In this document: one piece after another, positions 34,595-43,888 of the stretch
Layout: every line of letters starts with the position of its first letter
Position numbering within the stretch: the stretch's first letter is position 1
NCBI GenBank assembly: GCA_037045045.1
Contig: JBAOHL010000005.1
Coordinates: forward strand, 744,001-808,000
From: Phosphoribacter sp037045045
Lineage (GTDB): Bacteria; Actinomycetota; Actinomycetes; Actinomycetales; Dermatophilaceae
Length of the DNA: 64,000 bases
Direction of reading: 5' to 3'
The notes under the pieces: generated by a model
What the model was told of the DNA's origin: nothing
Databases searched by the model: none
The model's input: only the letters and a program-made list of their open reading frames with translations
Translations under genes and position numbers: made by a program

Positions 34595-34675
34595 CTGCTG
34601 CTCCGCCGTGGCCGATGTCCTGCGCACCGGCATCCAGCTGACCAGCGCGATCCAGACCGCCCACGCCGCGCGTCC

Positions 34676-34726
34676 CGGTGACGGTGCCATGTGCTCGTCA
34701 AAAGCACATCGGCCGCACCGTCACCG
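34676..34726. other. Two-tier stem-loop between tRNA-Gly and rtcB
   Basis: A 12-bp perfect outer stem (34676-34687 with 34715-34726, CGGTGACGGTGC against its complement) encloses a 7-bp inner stem (ATGTGCT 34689-34695 with AGCACAT 34703-34709) and a 7-base loop CGTCAAA. No T tract on either side. It may be a terminator for tRNA-Gly and rtcB, or a structured RNA. Confidence 0.6.
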
Positions 34727-34821
34727 CCGACACCGTCCGGGGCTCGGCCGCGCGACCCGGTGTCGACACCGCCGTCCATGCCCGCGAGTACGCGGAGCGA
34801 TGCGGCAGTTGGTCGTGGAGT

Positions 34822-36021
34822 TCACCCCTTCACGCACAGCAGGGTGCGCAGCCGTGCCACCACCTCGACCAACGGCGACGGCCCGGTGGTCTGTGCGGCG
34901 ATGACGTCACCGAGGTCCTTGTAGGCGCCGGGGATTTCGTCGAGCACTCCGGTGTCCTTGCGGCACTCGACCCCGGCGGTCTGGGCGAGGAGGTCCTCGA
35001 CGGTGAAGGTCCGCTTGGCCGCCCCTCGCGACATCCGCCGACCGGCTCCGTGGGAGGCCGAGCACAGGCCAGCCGGATTGCCCAGCCCCCTGACGATGTA
35101 CGAGCCGGTGCCCATCGACCCCGGGATGAGGCCCAGTTCGCCGGGGTATGCCGAGATGGCCCCCTTGCGGGTGACGACGAGATCCTCCCCGTCGAAACGC
35201 TCCTCGGAGACGTAGTTGTGGTGGCAGGAGATCTGGCGGCCCTCCGCGTCGCCACCCGTGACCTCCCGGAACACGCGGACGAGCAGGGACATCATCGCCT
35301 CGCGGTTGAGGCGGGCGTACTCCTGTGCCCAATAGAGGTCATCGAGATAGGCGCGAGCCTGCGCAGTCCCCAGCAGGAACACGGCGAGGTCGCGGTCGGG
35401 CAGGCCGAGGTTGTGCTCCAGGCTGCGAGCGGCCGCGATGTGCCGCTCGGCGATCTCCTTGCCGATGTTGCGCGACCCCGAGTGGAGCATCAGCCACACC
35501 TGGCCCTCGTCGTCGGCCGTCACCTCGATGAAGTGATTGCCGCCACCGAGGGTGCCCACCTGCGAGACCGCTCGAGCCTCCCGGTCCTCGATTCCCGGAG
35601 CGTGCAGCTGGCCGAATCGCGCCAGGAGGGCCTGAATGCTGCGATCCAGTGCGCCGTCGAGCCTTTCGGCCCGGCCATCGTGCGAGTGGAAGCCCACCGG
35701 GATGGTCGCCTCGATGGACGCGCGGAGATGACCGAGGTCATCGGGCAGGCCCGACTCGCGCAGCGAGGTCGCGACCGCTGTCATGCCACAACCGATGTCG
35801 ACACCCACGGCACTCGGGGCGACCGCGTCACGCATCGCGATCACCGAACCGACCGTGGCCCCCTTGCCGTAGTGGACATCGGGCATGACCGCCACTCGGT
35901 GCGTCCACGGCAGAGCGGCGACATTCCGCAGCTGCTGCTGGGCCGCAGGTTCGATCGAGCCCGGGTCTGCCCACAGGGACACGTTGGGTGCGCCGGCGAG
36001 GGCGCATGGGTAGGACGTCAC
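34822..36021 (-). CDS. rtcB: RtcB family RNA ligase
   Basis: A 399-residue GTP- and Mn-dependent RNA ligase that joins 2',3'-cyclic phosphate to 5'-OH ends. The signatures are complete: MPDVHYGKGATVGSV, VGVDIGCGM (metal Cys), GTLGGGNHFIEV, MLHSGSRNIG, CHHNYV, GSMGTGSYIVRG and SASHGAGRRMSRG, in which the His takes the guanylate. GTG 36021 gives the family's usual length. No archease or RtcA gene is beside it. It is separated from tRNA-Gly by a strong stem-loop and divergent from the BTAD regulator that borders the injection-system locus. Confidence 0.95.
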   Translation of the reverse strand: MTSYPCALAGAPNVSLWADPGSIEPAAQQQLRNVAALPWTHRVAVMPDVHYGKGATVGSVIAMRDAVAPSAVGVDIGCGMTAVATSLRESGLPDDLGHLRASIEATIPVGFHSHDGRAERLDGALDRSIQALLARFGQLHAPGIEDREARAVSQVGTLGGGNHFIEVTADDEGQVWLMLHSGSRNIGKEIAERHIAAARSLEHNLGLPDRDLAVFLLGTAQARAYLDDLYWAQEYARLNREAMMSLLVRVFREVTGGDAEGRQISCHHNYVSEERFDGEDLVVTRKGAISAYPGELGLIPGSMGTGSYIVRGLGNPAGLCSASHGAGRRMSRGAAKRTFTVEDLLAQTAGVECRKDTGVLDEIPGAYKDLGDVIAAQTTGPSPLVEVVARLRTLLCVKG

Positions 36022-36574
36022 AGCAGTGGCACTTCCGGGTCGAAGGCGGGTCGGGGTCCGGCGGACCACCCGACGGAATCGGGGGCAGCCGCCAATCCCC
36101 CACGGAGGCGGCTTGGCGCCACCGACGCCGCGATCCATGATCACCGACGCAATCCGGCAACGCCACGCGATTTCGGGCGAGCTGGCGTCGGGCCAGGTCT
36201 CAGGACGTCGCCGCGACGTGCTCGACCTCGAGCAGCGAGGCCGTGCGGCGCTCGGCCTCCACCGCGGCGTGCCCACCCCGAACTCCGACGTTGCGCATGG
36301 CCGACACGAGGTTGGCGATCGCCGCGCAGCAAGGTGGAGCGTCCCAGGTCGAAGGCGCCCTCGATCGCGTGGACCTTACGGCGGCAACCGGCTCGGGAAG
36401 GCCGGCGGCTGCCCGCCGGGGTATCGAAGGGGTAAGGAGTCGGTAAATCGGCGGACGGCGCCACGCCCGGCTCACTACACTTCCGAATTGTCGTCTTCCG
36501 TCTCTGTATCACCATTCCGTGTCCTGCTCTCTCCATTCCGAGACTCTCCCCCTCGGTGTCTTGGAGGTCGACTC
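36022..36574. other. Divergent intergenic region between rtcB and the BTAD regulator
   Basis: About 550 bases without a convincing gene. The last 100 bases before the regulator are distinctly less GC-rich and contain four TTCCG elements (36481, 36496, 36515, 36536); two of them sit in CCATTCCG copies 21 bases apart. Likely promoter and operator region of the regulator. Confidence 0.45.
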
Positions 36575-39499
36575 GTGAGCGATCGGGCTGTCGTCCCCCC
36601 GGCGCCCACAGTGCGCTGGCTGGTCCGTCCGCGCCTGCTCGAGCGGCTGGCCCCCATTCGTGACGGCGGGCTGGGCATGGTCGTGGCCCCCGTCGGATCC
36701 GGGAAGACGACCCTGCTGCGGCAATGGGCGCGAGGGCGCCAACACCCCGTTGCCTGGTATGCCGCCAACCGGCTCCCAGCCCCTGATGCCGTGCTGCGCG
36801 AGGCGTCCCGTCGATGTGGCGGGATCGTCGTCGACGACGTCCACGAGGCCACCGATCCCGCCCACGTCGAGAAGCTTGCGCGCATCATCGACCTGGCGTG
36901 CTCGCAGGTGCCGGTCGTGTTGGGCTCACGGCGGCTCCCGCGACTCAACCTCGCCCGCGACGAACTGCCGCGGATGGTCGCCGTGACTTCGGCCGATCTC
37001 ACGTTCCTCCCATGGGAGGTGGCCGAACTGTTCGCCGACGTGTACGAGGACCCCATCGAGCCCGTCGCCGTCGAGGCGCTCACCGAGCGTACGGAAGGGT
37101 GGGCGGCCGCATTGCGCCTGTGGCACCTGGCCCGCCGGCTCGGCCAACAGACCCTGATCGCACCCCCCGAGAACCCGTCCCCGAACGCCCTCGGCGGCCT
37201 GCCCGAATGCCTGCACGACTACGTCGACCGAGAGGTCCTGGCAGGACTGCCCGATCCGTTGCTTCGCTTCGCCCGGGCGATGAGCGTGTTCGACGCGGTG
37301 ACACCCGAACGTGCCGACCGGATGCTCGGCACGACGGGATCGCGCCGAGCCCTGGGCGACCTCGCCCGGCGGGTGCAGCTCGTCGTCCCGATGGGCGAGG
37401 TCGACAGCTACCGCTTCCACCGGGTGCTGCGTGAGCACCTGCGCGCCGGACTGGCCGTCGACCACGGCACCAACGCGTTGCGGGCCATGTTCGACGAGGC
37501 GGCGGTTGTGCTCACTGCCGAGGGCGCTCACGCGGAGGCGTTCCGGGCCCGCTGCCGCGGGGGAAACGCCGCCGAGGCCGCGAACCTGCTCGCCGGCCAT
37601 GGCGGGGCCGTGCTCGGCGGGTCACCTGAGGTGGCGGCCCTGCTCGCCGGTTCCTTCGCCGCCGCGACACCGTCGCTCCTGCTGGCGTTGGCTCACCTGC
37701 TCGACGCCGACGGTTCGCTCGAACGCGCGGCCACGGTGTCCGACCTCGCCGTTGCCGCGGGCGCGGACGCGGCTCGGAGCACCGGTGGCCTTCCCCGCAC
37801 GGATCCACTCGCCTACCCCCTCACCGAGCTCGCACTGCCGTCCGGTGACGGCCTGCCGCTGGGCCGACGGGCCGCCGCGTCGGGCGAACCTGCCGGACAC
37901 GCCTTGCGCAGCATCGACCTGCTGGCCGCCGGCCGAGCCCGGGATGCCCTCGCGCAGCTCGCCCTCGCGCAGCCACACCTCCCTCCGGACCACCCGGTCT
38001 TGCTGGCCGCACGACTCGGGATCGTCGCGGCGCGGGCGATCGCCGCGCCAACCGAGCCCGAGCCCGAGCTCACCGATATCTACCGGTTGGCCCGCGGATC
38101 CGGACTCACCTGGCTGGCCCGGCTGGCGTACGCAGCGGCCCTGGTCCGAGGGGCCAACCCCCGACGGTGCGCCGAAGCACGTCGCCTGGCCGCGGCGCGA
38201 CACCTGGCCGGGGACCGTTGGGCCGCCCTGCTCATCGACGCGGCGGTGGGGGTAGCCCTGCTGCGCCAGGGGCGCCCGGACCTCGCACTCCTGGAGAGCC
38301 TCGTCGAGCGGTGCCGGGCCCTCGGTGCGGGGACGCTGGAGGCCGCCGCGCGAGCGCTCCACGCCCTCGCCGCAGCCGAGTCAGACGCCCCCGATGCCGG
38401 CGAGGCCCGGGCGGCCGAGGCGTTCGCGCGCCATGCCGAGGCCCCCGCAGCTCTCGCCGTCGCTTACGCGGCACTCGCACTGCGCGAGCCCGGCCGGCGC
38501 ACGGACCTCATGCGGCTTGCCGAATCGACCGGCGCGCTCGCTGGTCTGGGGTGCCGGCCGTGGACGTGGCGCCGCGATTCCGCACGCGCCATCGGCGAGG
38601 AACGCCCGCCCCGGTCCGGCCCTCCGCCGAGCCCGGCCAAGGCCCCCCGAGCGGGCGAGACAACGCGGCATACCCTCGCCGAGCCGGAACCCACCTTGAC
38701 GATGACCTGTCTCGGCGACTTCCAACTGCGCCTCGACGGGCGGCCCGTGGACCTGTCCCGGATCCGGCCGGTAGCCCAGACCGTCCTGCGCATCCTCGCG
38801 GTGCACGCCGGGACGACTGTTCACCGGGAGATCGTCGTCACCGCGTTGTGGGGCGACTTGCGCGAGGGTGCCGCCTTGCACAACGTGCACGTCGCGATTT
38901 CCAGCCTGCGCCAACTGCTCGGAACGCTCGTCCCCGGTCGGGCGCGCACCCTCCTGGCACGCACCGGGCAGGCCTACGCGCTCGCCCCGAGCGGGCCGCC
39001 GCTGACCGACCTCCAGGCGATCGACGCGCGGCTCGCCCAGGCCACTCGGTGCCGCCTGGCCGGCGACCGGACCGGTCATGTGGACGCCTTGCGCGAGGTG
39101 CTGGACGGCTACGTCGCCGACGTGTTACCCGCGGACGGGTCCGCCGAGTGGGTGTTGCCGACGCGGGAGCGCTACCGGCAGACCGTCGCCGAGGCGGCCA
39201 CCACGCTCGCCGACGTCGAGCTACGGCGTGGGCGGTTCGACGCCGCCGTGCACGCGGCGACCGGCGGCGTGCGCATCGACCCGTGGCGCGACGCGACATG
39301 GCGCGTGCTCATCGCCGCGCACGACGCGGCCGGGGCTCCCGCCGCCGCGTCTCGTGCCCGGCAGGAGTATGCCGCCATGCTCGAGTCCCTCGGGGTGGCC
39401 AGCGTGGCCACCCCGAACCGGACCGCGGCAGGGGCACCTCGGCCGGCGCCGACCGTCGCGGCGAAGGCGGCCCGCCCGCCGGGGGTCAGGACCGCTTGA
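36575..39499 (+). CDS. STAND-type ATPase/winged-helix/BTAD transcriptional regulator
   Basis: A 974-residue regulator. The N-terminal NTPase has Walker A APVGSGKTTLLRQWA (about residue 38) and Walker B-like GIVVDDVHEATD, as in LuxR/MalT-type STAND proteins. A helical TPR-like middle runs to about 690. An OmpR-type winged helix starts at residue 710 (MTCLGDFQLRLDGRPVDLS) and a BTAD domain follows (about 810-955). This is the reverse of the AfsR order. GTG 36575 has a perfect GGAGG seven bases upstream. Residue 851 is Leu coded by the rare TTA codon. It converges on the injection-system locus with a 14-bp overlap and is a plausible regulator of it. Confidence 0.85.
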   Translation: MSDRAVVPPAPTVRWLVRPRLLERLAPIRDGGLGMVVAPVGSGKTTLLRQWARGRQHPVAWYAANRLPAPDAVLREASRRCGGIVVDDVHEATDPAHVEKLARIIDLACSQVPVVLGSRRLPRLNLARDELPRMVAVTSADLTFLPWEVAELFADVYEDPIEPVAVEALTERTEGWAAALRLWHLARRLGQQTLIAPPENPSPNALGGLPECLHDYVDREVLAGLPDPLLRFARAMSVFDAVTPERADRMLGTTGSRRALGDLARRVQLVVPMGEVDSYRFHRVLREHLRAGLAVDHGTNALRAMFDEAAVVLTAEGAHAEAFRARCRGGNAAEAANLLAGHGGAVLGGSPEVAALLAGSFAAATPSLLLALAHLLDADGSLERAATVSDLAVAAGADAARSTGGLPRTDPLAYPLTELALPSGDGLPLGRRAAASGEPAGHALRSIDLLAAGRARDALAQLALAQPHLPPDHPVLLAARLGIVAARAIAAPTEPEPELTDIYRLARGSGLTWLARLAYAAALVRGANPRRCAEARRLAAARHLAGDRWAALLIDAAVGVALLRQGRPDLALLESLVERCRALGAGTLEAAARALHALAAAESDAPDAGEARAAEAFARHAEAPAALAVAYAALALREPGRRTDLMRLAESTGALAGLGCRPWTWRRDSARAIGEERPPRSGPPPSPAKAPRAGETTRHTLAEPEPTLTMTCLGDFQLRLDGRPVDLSRIRPVAQTVLRILAVHAGTTVHREIVVTALWGDLREGAALHNVHVAISSLRQLLGTLVPGRARTLLARTGQAYALAPSGPPLTDLQAIDARLAQATRCRLAGDRTGHVDALREVLDGYVADVLPADGSAEWVLPTRERYRQTVAEAATTLADVELRRGRFDAAVHAATGGVRIDPWRDATWRVLIAAHDAAGAPAAASRARQEYAAMLESLGVASVATPNRTAAGAPRPAPTVAAKAARPPGVRTA

Positions 39500-40997
39500 A
39501 GAAGGCCACCTCGGCAAGCGCGACCTGAGTCTGCGGGCTGGCGCCGTATGCCGTCTGCACGGTGAGCCTCGCCCTCGTTACGTCGCTGATTCCGAGGGTG
39601 AAGTCCTGTTTGCCGGGGACGTCCTGCAACGTGATACTGCGGGTCTCGGTGTCCCCGCCCTCCTTGACGACGGTGAGGAGAAACGTCGCGACCCGAGCGG
39701 TCGTGAGGTAGGCCTTGGGCTGTTCCGAGGACCCGTTGAACACCTGGACGGCGACGAGCCGGAAGGGCTGCGCGAAGCTCGCCTCGACGAACTCCCCCGA
39801 CGGGTCGCCCGACTTCGCCGGGGACCAGAACGTGTTCGTCGCCCCGTCCCGAGCAAGCCCCGCGGGATGCCCGTCCAGCGTGCTCGACGCGGCCAACGCG
39901 CTGGGATTGACCACCGAGGTGCCCGAGAGCCGATCGCGCACGGCGTCGACAGGGATCCCCACCCAGGCCCAGGTCAGGCGCAGGATGACCAGAACCGCGG
40001 CGAGGGTGAGCAGCAAGCGCAGGGCGGTGCCCGGCAGCCGACTGCGTCGGTGGACGATCGGGCGGGTCCCGGCGACAGGGGCCACCTTCGGCGCGCGCCG
40101 GAACAGTCGACGCCACCACGGCAGGGGTGCGACGACGACGGCGTCGACGAGATCGGTGCCGCAGCGACGGCAGAACTTGCGGGTCGGCGCGTTCCCGGCG
40201 CCACATTCGCGGCATACCGTCTCGCCCGGCAGGGGCCGACGGTCCTCGGCTGGCAGGACCTTCTTCGGGGCCCGCCGAGCCTCGGCCGCGGGCTTGACCG
40301 CGCTGGGTTGTCGCGGACCCGCCGGGGCGGTGGCACCGGCCGGTGGCACCGGCTTGGCCAGGGCAGCGGCAGCAGGTTTCGCCGGTGCCGACGCGGCCGG
40401 GGCGACCGGCGTGGTCGGGGCGACGGGCCTGGCCGACGTCGCAGGCGCGGAGACCGGCGGCGCGGAGACCGGCGGCGCGGAGACTGACGGCACGGTTGGG
40501 GTCGACGTGGCCGCAGGAACCGGTGGCGCCACCACCGGCGCGGTGGTGGACGGCGTCGGCGCCGAGGGTTGGTCCGGTCGGCTCGACGTCGGAGATGGCT
40601 CGGCTTCCCGGTGGCCGGTGGCCGACGGACCCGGCGGTGCCGGGGCCTCGGCTCGGGCATCGGGCGCTGGGGCGGCGGCTGGCGCGCCTCCTGGCGCCTC
40701 GGCGAGCGGCTGCGCCGAGGTCCCGGCCGAGCCCGACGGTGGCGCTTCGGCGTCGGGCTGTTCCATGCCCAGGCCGGACTTCACGCGGTCGAGCAGCGAG
40801 TGCTTTGCGGCCACGGGGGGCGCCGGCTCCGGTTCGAGAATCGGCTCCGGCTCGGCATCCGGTGTCCCGCCGACCGCCTGGCCCTCCCATTCCAGATACG
40901 CGCCGCACGACCCGCAGAACGCGACGTCCGGCTCGTTCGCCGACCCACAGTCGCCGCAGACGATGGCCTCCACGCCGGCCCGGCCCGAGACAGTCAT
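39486..40997 (-). CDS. Zinc-ribbon, transmembrane protein with NADase-type glycan-binding domain
   Basis: A 503-residue protein, last of the injection-system locus. Zinc ribbon 1 (CGDCGSANEPDVAFCGSCG) is at the N-terminus; a Pro/Ala-rich disordered region (about 60-245) follows. Zinc ribbon 2 (CRECGAGNAPTRKFCRRCG) is near 262-282, a single membrane helix near 327-347, and a beta-sandwich C-terminal domain with SSTLDGHPAGLARDGATNTFW of the discoidin-like/NADase-type glycan-binding kind ends it. The topology is cytoplasmic N-terminus, outside C-terminus. Its ATG overlaps the upstream stop (ATGA). It could tie the machine to the membrane; that is inference from position. Confidence 0.78.
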   Translation of the reverse strand: MTVSGRAGVEAIVCGDCGSANEPDVAFCGSCGAYLEWEGQAVGGTPDAEPEPILEPEPAPPVAAKHSLLDRVKSGLGMEQPDAEAPPSGSAGTSAQPLAEAPGGAPAAAPAPDARAEAPAPPGPSATGHREAEPSPTSSRPDQPSAPTPSTTAPVVAPPVPAATSTPTVPSVSAPPVSAPPVSAPATSARPVAPTTPVAPAASAPAKPAAAALAKPVPPAGATAPAGPRQPSAVKPAAEARRAPKKVLPAEDRRPLPGETVCRECGAGNAPTRKFCRRCGTDLVDAVVVAPLPWWRRLFRRAPKVAPVAGTRPIVHRRSRLPGTALRLLLTLAAVLVILRLTWAWVGIPVDAVRDRLSGTSVVNPSALAASSTLDGHPAGLARDGATNTFWSPAKSGDPSGEFVEASFAQPFRLVAVQVFNGSSEQPKAYLTTARVATFLLTVVKEGGDTETRSITLQDVPGKQDFTLGISDVTRARLTVQTAYGASPQTQVALAEVAFFKRS

Positions 40998-41533
40998 CGA
41001 CCAACCACCTCCACCTCGTACGTGACGTACGGCGGCAACGACTCGGCCACCGCATGCTCCACCATTGCCCGATCGACCTGACCCGGGTCGTCGACGCCGA
41101 CCCGGATCGACACGTGCGGCGGACCCGATCCCGGCAACGGCGCCCCCGGTGCCGCCGACCAGCCCGTCGCGCCGGTCTCGGTCACCTGCACGTCCCCTCC
41201 GGTGAGATGGGTGACCACCTCTCGGACCCCGGCCGCCGTCCCGCGCAGCCGATGGACCCGGACCGCTTCGGCCACGGCGAGCCGTTGGACTGGGAGGGGG
41301 GTGTCATCCTCGCGCCGCGCGCCGACCCAAGACCCGACATAGGCCACCAGATCCGCGGGTGCCGTCGAAGAGTCGAAATGGGCCGCCAGGTTGTCCAGCG
41401 TGGCGAAGATCGGTGCGATCCCGTCGTCGAAGGCCGCGACGAAACGAGCCGTGAAGTCACTGTCCTGGTACACCCCCGGCAGCCGGGTGACCAGCGGCAT
41501 CGGGGTCTCGAGATCGCGCACCATCCCCCGCAT
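40994..41533 (-). CDS. Phage tail protein, P2 gpI-like (baseplate)
   Basis: A 179-residue baseplate protein of the Tail_P2_I/TIGR02242 type. LVTRLPGVYQDSDFTARFVAAFDDGIAPIFATLDNLAAHFD (quoted in outline) and LVAYVGSWVGA mark the N-terminal wedge fold, followed by RLRGTAAGVREVVTHLTG. In phage P2 and injection systems it follows gpJ. Start ATG 41533 has GGGGGG seven bases upstream and is three bases after the gpJ-like stop. It overlaps the next gene by four bases. Confidence 0.85.
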   Translation of the reverse strand: MRGMVRDLETPMPLVTRLPGVYQDSDFTARFVAAFDDGIAPIFATLDNLAAHFDSSTAPADLVAYVGSWVGARREDDTPLPVQRLAVAEAVRVHRLRGTAAGVREVVTHLTGGDVQVTETGATGWSAAPGAPLPGSGPPHVSIRVGVDDPGQVDRAMVEHAVAESLPPYVTYEVEVVGR

Positions 41534-41536
41534 CGG

Positions 41537-43480
41537 TCAGCCCCCCTTCGTCACGCGGATCTGGTGGCCGAACGAGAACACCAGGGCGTCGGGATCGATG
41601 ACGAGCCGGTCGGTCGGGTCGCCCCGTTGCGCAGTCGTCGGGTCGGCTGCGAACAGTCGGACCTCCTCGACGAGTTCGGTCCCCGTGAGCCGCTGGAGCA
41701 CGGCATACACCTCGCCGACGTGGACCGGCCGCCCGAACGGCCAGCCCTGCCCGTCCGGTCCTCCGGTGAGCGGGTTGAAGTACCCGTACAGCGCCGCGAG
41801 GGCCTCACCCCGCAGTCGCTCTGCGTCGTACCGTCGACGGGCCAACACCCGAGCCACGACGGTGAGCCCCTGGTACAGCGGTGGCTCGACGACCAGGCGC
41901 GTGCCGACGATCCGCCGGGCGTCGAGGTACTCGGTGACCGTGGCGAGCGCGGCATCCGTCGGCACGAGGTCCTCGAAGCGGACCCGGCCCTCGACGTCCG
42001 CGGGCGCGCGCGGGACGAGGAACAGGCGCAGCCCGTAGTCCCCCTCGGCCACGCAGCGAACCCTGGCGATCGAGGGAGCCGACCGCAGCGCGAGCACCTC
42101 GACGTCGGCCGCGGTGACCGCGCGGTCACGGGTGCGCAGGTCGAGCGGGCCACGCTGTCGCACCTGCTCGGTCGTCTCCCCCGCGGTCCCGCCGCCCGCC
42201 GAGCGACGGTTCTCGACCCGTTCGACGTAGGGGACGCTCGTACGCAGCACCGAGATCGAACGAGCCGAGACGTTGCCGCGCGGACCCCCACCGGTGCGGT
42301 ATGCCGGCACGCGCAGCGGAGTGCCCTTGGGCGGCACCGCCCCGAAGTGGCGCATCGTGCCGTCCGGCTCGCGGACCGCCGGGGCAAGCTCGACGCGCCC
42401 GGCCGATCGATCGACGCGGAATACCTGCTCGTTCGGACCGCAATCGGCGAACGAGTCGACCTCGGTCCACTCCTGCCAGCCCGCCCCGGACGCCACCTGC
42501 AGCACCAACCGATGCCCGTCGTCGACGACGGGTGAGCGCTGCAGCTCGAAGGTCTGTCCGGCCACCCCCTCGGAGAGCCCGACGATCTCCTCGCCGACCT
42601 GCTCGGCGTGCACCGCGGGCACGGTGACCCCGATGGCGAAGGCGTCGACCGAGCGGATGACCGGAGACGCCGAGTATGCCGGGTAGTCCGATTCCGGGGC
42701 GGTGACGACGGTCCGCAGCCACCCGCCGCGGACCCCGCCGATGACCGACGCCACATGCGTGGCCGGGACGTGGACCATGATGTAGCCCGGCCGGTTGAGC
42801 CCGCCGGTGCCGTCACGCTCGGTGTCGCAGACCGTCCAGTCCGTGCCGGTCCAGGCCTCCCAACGCAGCGGCGGGTGCTCGGGGTTCACCCCGACGCCCT
42901 GGACCTGACAGTCGAAGCGCAGCGCGATGACGCAGCTCGGTGCGGCGTCGTCGAGGGCGACGAGCAGGCTGTCCCCGATGACCGGCCGAGCCGCGAAGGC
43001 GTCGAAGGACTTCTCCTGGCGCAGTTCCTCCCGCCGGACGACGGCCTCGCCTTGGTCCGCCTGGGTGGCCACGGTCTCCAGGTGGCGTACCGGGACGACG
43101 CCCTCGGTCGTCGTCTGGAAGGCGACGGTCTCGTCCTGCTCGTTGCGCGCGGTGGCTACCTCAATGCCCCGGGGGACCGTTACCGGCACCTGCTGACGGG
43201 CCGAGAGCCAGAACGTCACGTCGACAGTGGCCGCCGTCGGTGGATGCGGACGCACCCCGATGAGGTCGAGGAAGGTGAGGTAGAGCTTGTCGGGCACGCG
43301 GTTGAGCCGGTAGAGCAGGGTGTCGACGAGGTAGGCGAACGTCTCGATGAGGGTGACCCCAGGATCCGAGACGTTGTGGTCGGTCCACTCGGGGCAGCGC
43401 TGTTGGACCATCCGTTTCGCGTCGTCGACGAGGTCCTGGAAGCGCCGGTCGTCGAGATTGGGCACCGGGATCGAGGTCAC
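41537..43480 (-). CDS. Baseplate J/gp47 family protein
   Basis: A 647-residue baseplate wedge protein, of the size of Afp11/12-like gp6 homologues. The N-terminus PNLDDRRFQDLVDDAKRMV and SDPGVTLIETFAYLVDTLLYRLN are typical. A C-terminal gpJ-like region includes RDRAVTAADVEVLALR and a wedge-fold DPTTAQRGDPTDRL. GTG 43480 overlaps the preceding stop (GTGA) and has GGAG six bases upstream. The open frame extends further upstream only as a shadow of the gp25 gene. Confidence 0.92.
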   Translation of the reverse strand: MTSIPVPNLDDRRFQDLVDDAKRMVQQRCPEWTDHNVSDPGVTLIETFAYLVDTLLYRLNRVPDKLYLTFLDLIGVRPHPPTAATVDVTFWLSARQQVPVTVPRGIEVATARNEQDETVAFQTTTEGVVPVRHLETVATQADQGEAVVRREELRQEKSFDAFAARPVIGDSLLVALDDAAPSCVIALRFDCQVQGVGVNPEHPPLRWEAWTGTDWTVCDTERDGTGGLNRPGYIMVHVPATHVASVIGGVRGGWLRTVVTAPESDYPAYSASPVIRSVDAFAIGVTVPAVHAEQVGEEIVGLSEGVAGQTFELQRSPVVDDGHRLVLQVASGAGWQEWTEVDSFADCGPNEQVFRVDRSAGRVELAPAVREPDGTMRHFGAVPPKGTPLRVPAYRTGGGPRGNVSARSISVLRTSVPYVERVENRRSAGGGTAGETTEQVRQRGPLDLRTRDRAVTAADVEVLALRSAPSIARVRCVAEGDYGLRLFLVPRAPADVEGRVRFEDLVPTDAALATVTEYLDARRIVGTRLVVEPPLYQGLTVVARVLARRRYDAERLRGEALAALYGYFNPLTGGPDGQGWPFGRPVHVGEVYAVLQRLTGTELVEEVRLFAADPTTAQRGDPTDRLVIDPDALVFSFGHQIRVTKGG

Positions 43481-43887
43481 GACGCGCTCCGTTCGGTCGG
43501 CGGGATGACGTAGAACGGGAAGACGAGGTTGCGCGGGTCGTTGGTGCCGCGGATCGTGTAGTGGAGGTCGATGTACAGCGTCCCCATGTCGACCTCGTCG
43601 AAGCGCACGTCGATACCCTCCAGTTCGATGCGCGGCTCCCACCGCTCCAGGGCCACCCGCACGACGTAGGCGATGTCGCCGGCGGTGCTGGCGTCGGCCG
43701 GGGCGAAGACGTAGTCGTGGACGGCGCACCCGAACTCCGGCCGCATCGGCCGCTCCCCCGGCGAGGTGGCGAGGATGAGCCGGATGCTCTCCTCGATCTC
43801 CCTGGACCCACTGACGAGGGCGACGCCACCGGTGGGGTCGGTGCGCATGGGGAAGGCCCAGCCGGTGCCGACGAATTCCTGGGCCAT
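43477..43887 (-). CDS. GPW/gp25 family baseplate protein
   Basis: A 136-residue gp25-like wedge protein. The typical segment is ESIRLILATSPGERPMRPEFGCAVHDYVFAP, within which SPGER-x-MRPEFG is the family's E-R-x-x-x-P-x-F-G motif. GTNDPRNLVFPFYV ends it. gp25 links the baseplate to the first sheath ring. It overlaps baseplate J by four bases and follows the PAAR gene by one base. Confidence 0.93.
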   Translation of the reverse strand: MAQEFVGTGWAFPMRTDPTGGVALVSGSREIEESIRLILATSPGERPMRPEFGCAVHDYVFAPADASTAGDIAYVVRVALERWEPRIELEGIDVRFDEVDMGTLYIDLHYTIRGTNDPRNLVFPFYVIPPTERSAS

Positions 43888-43888
43888 G

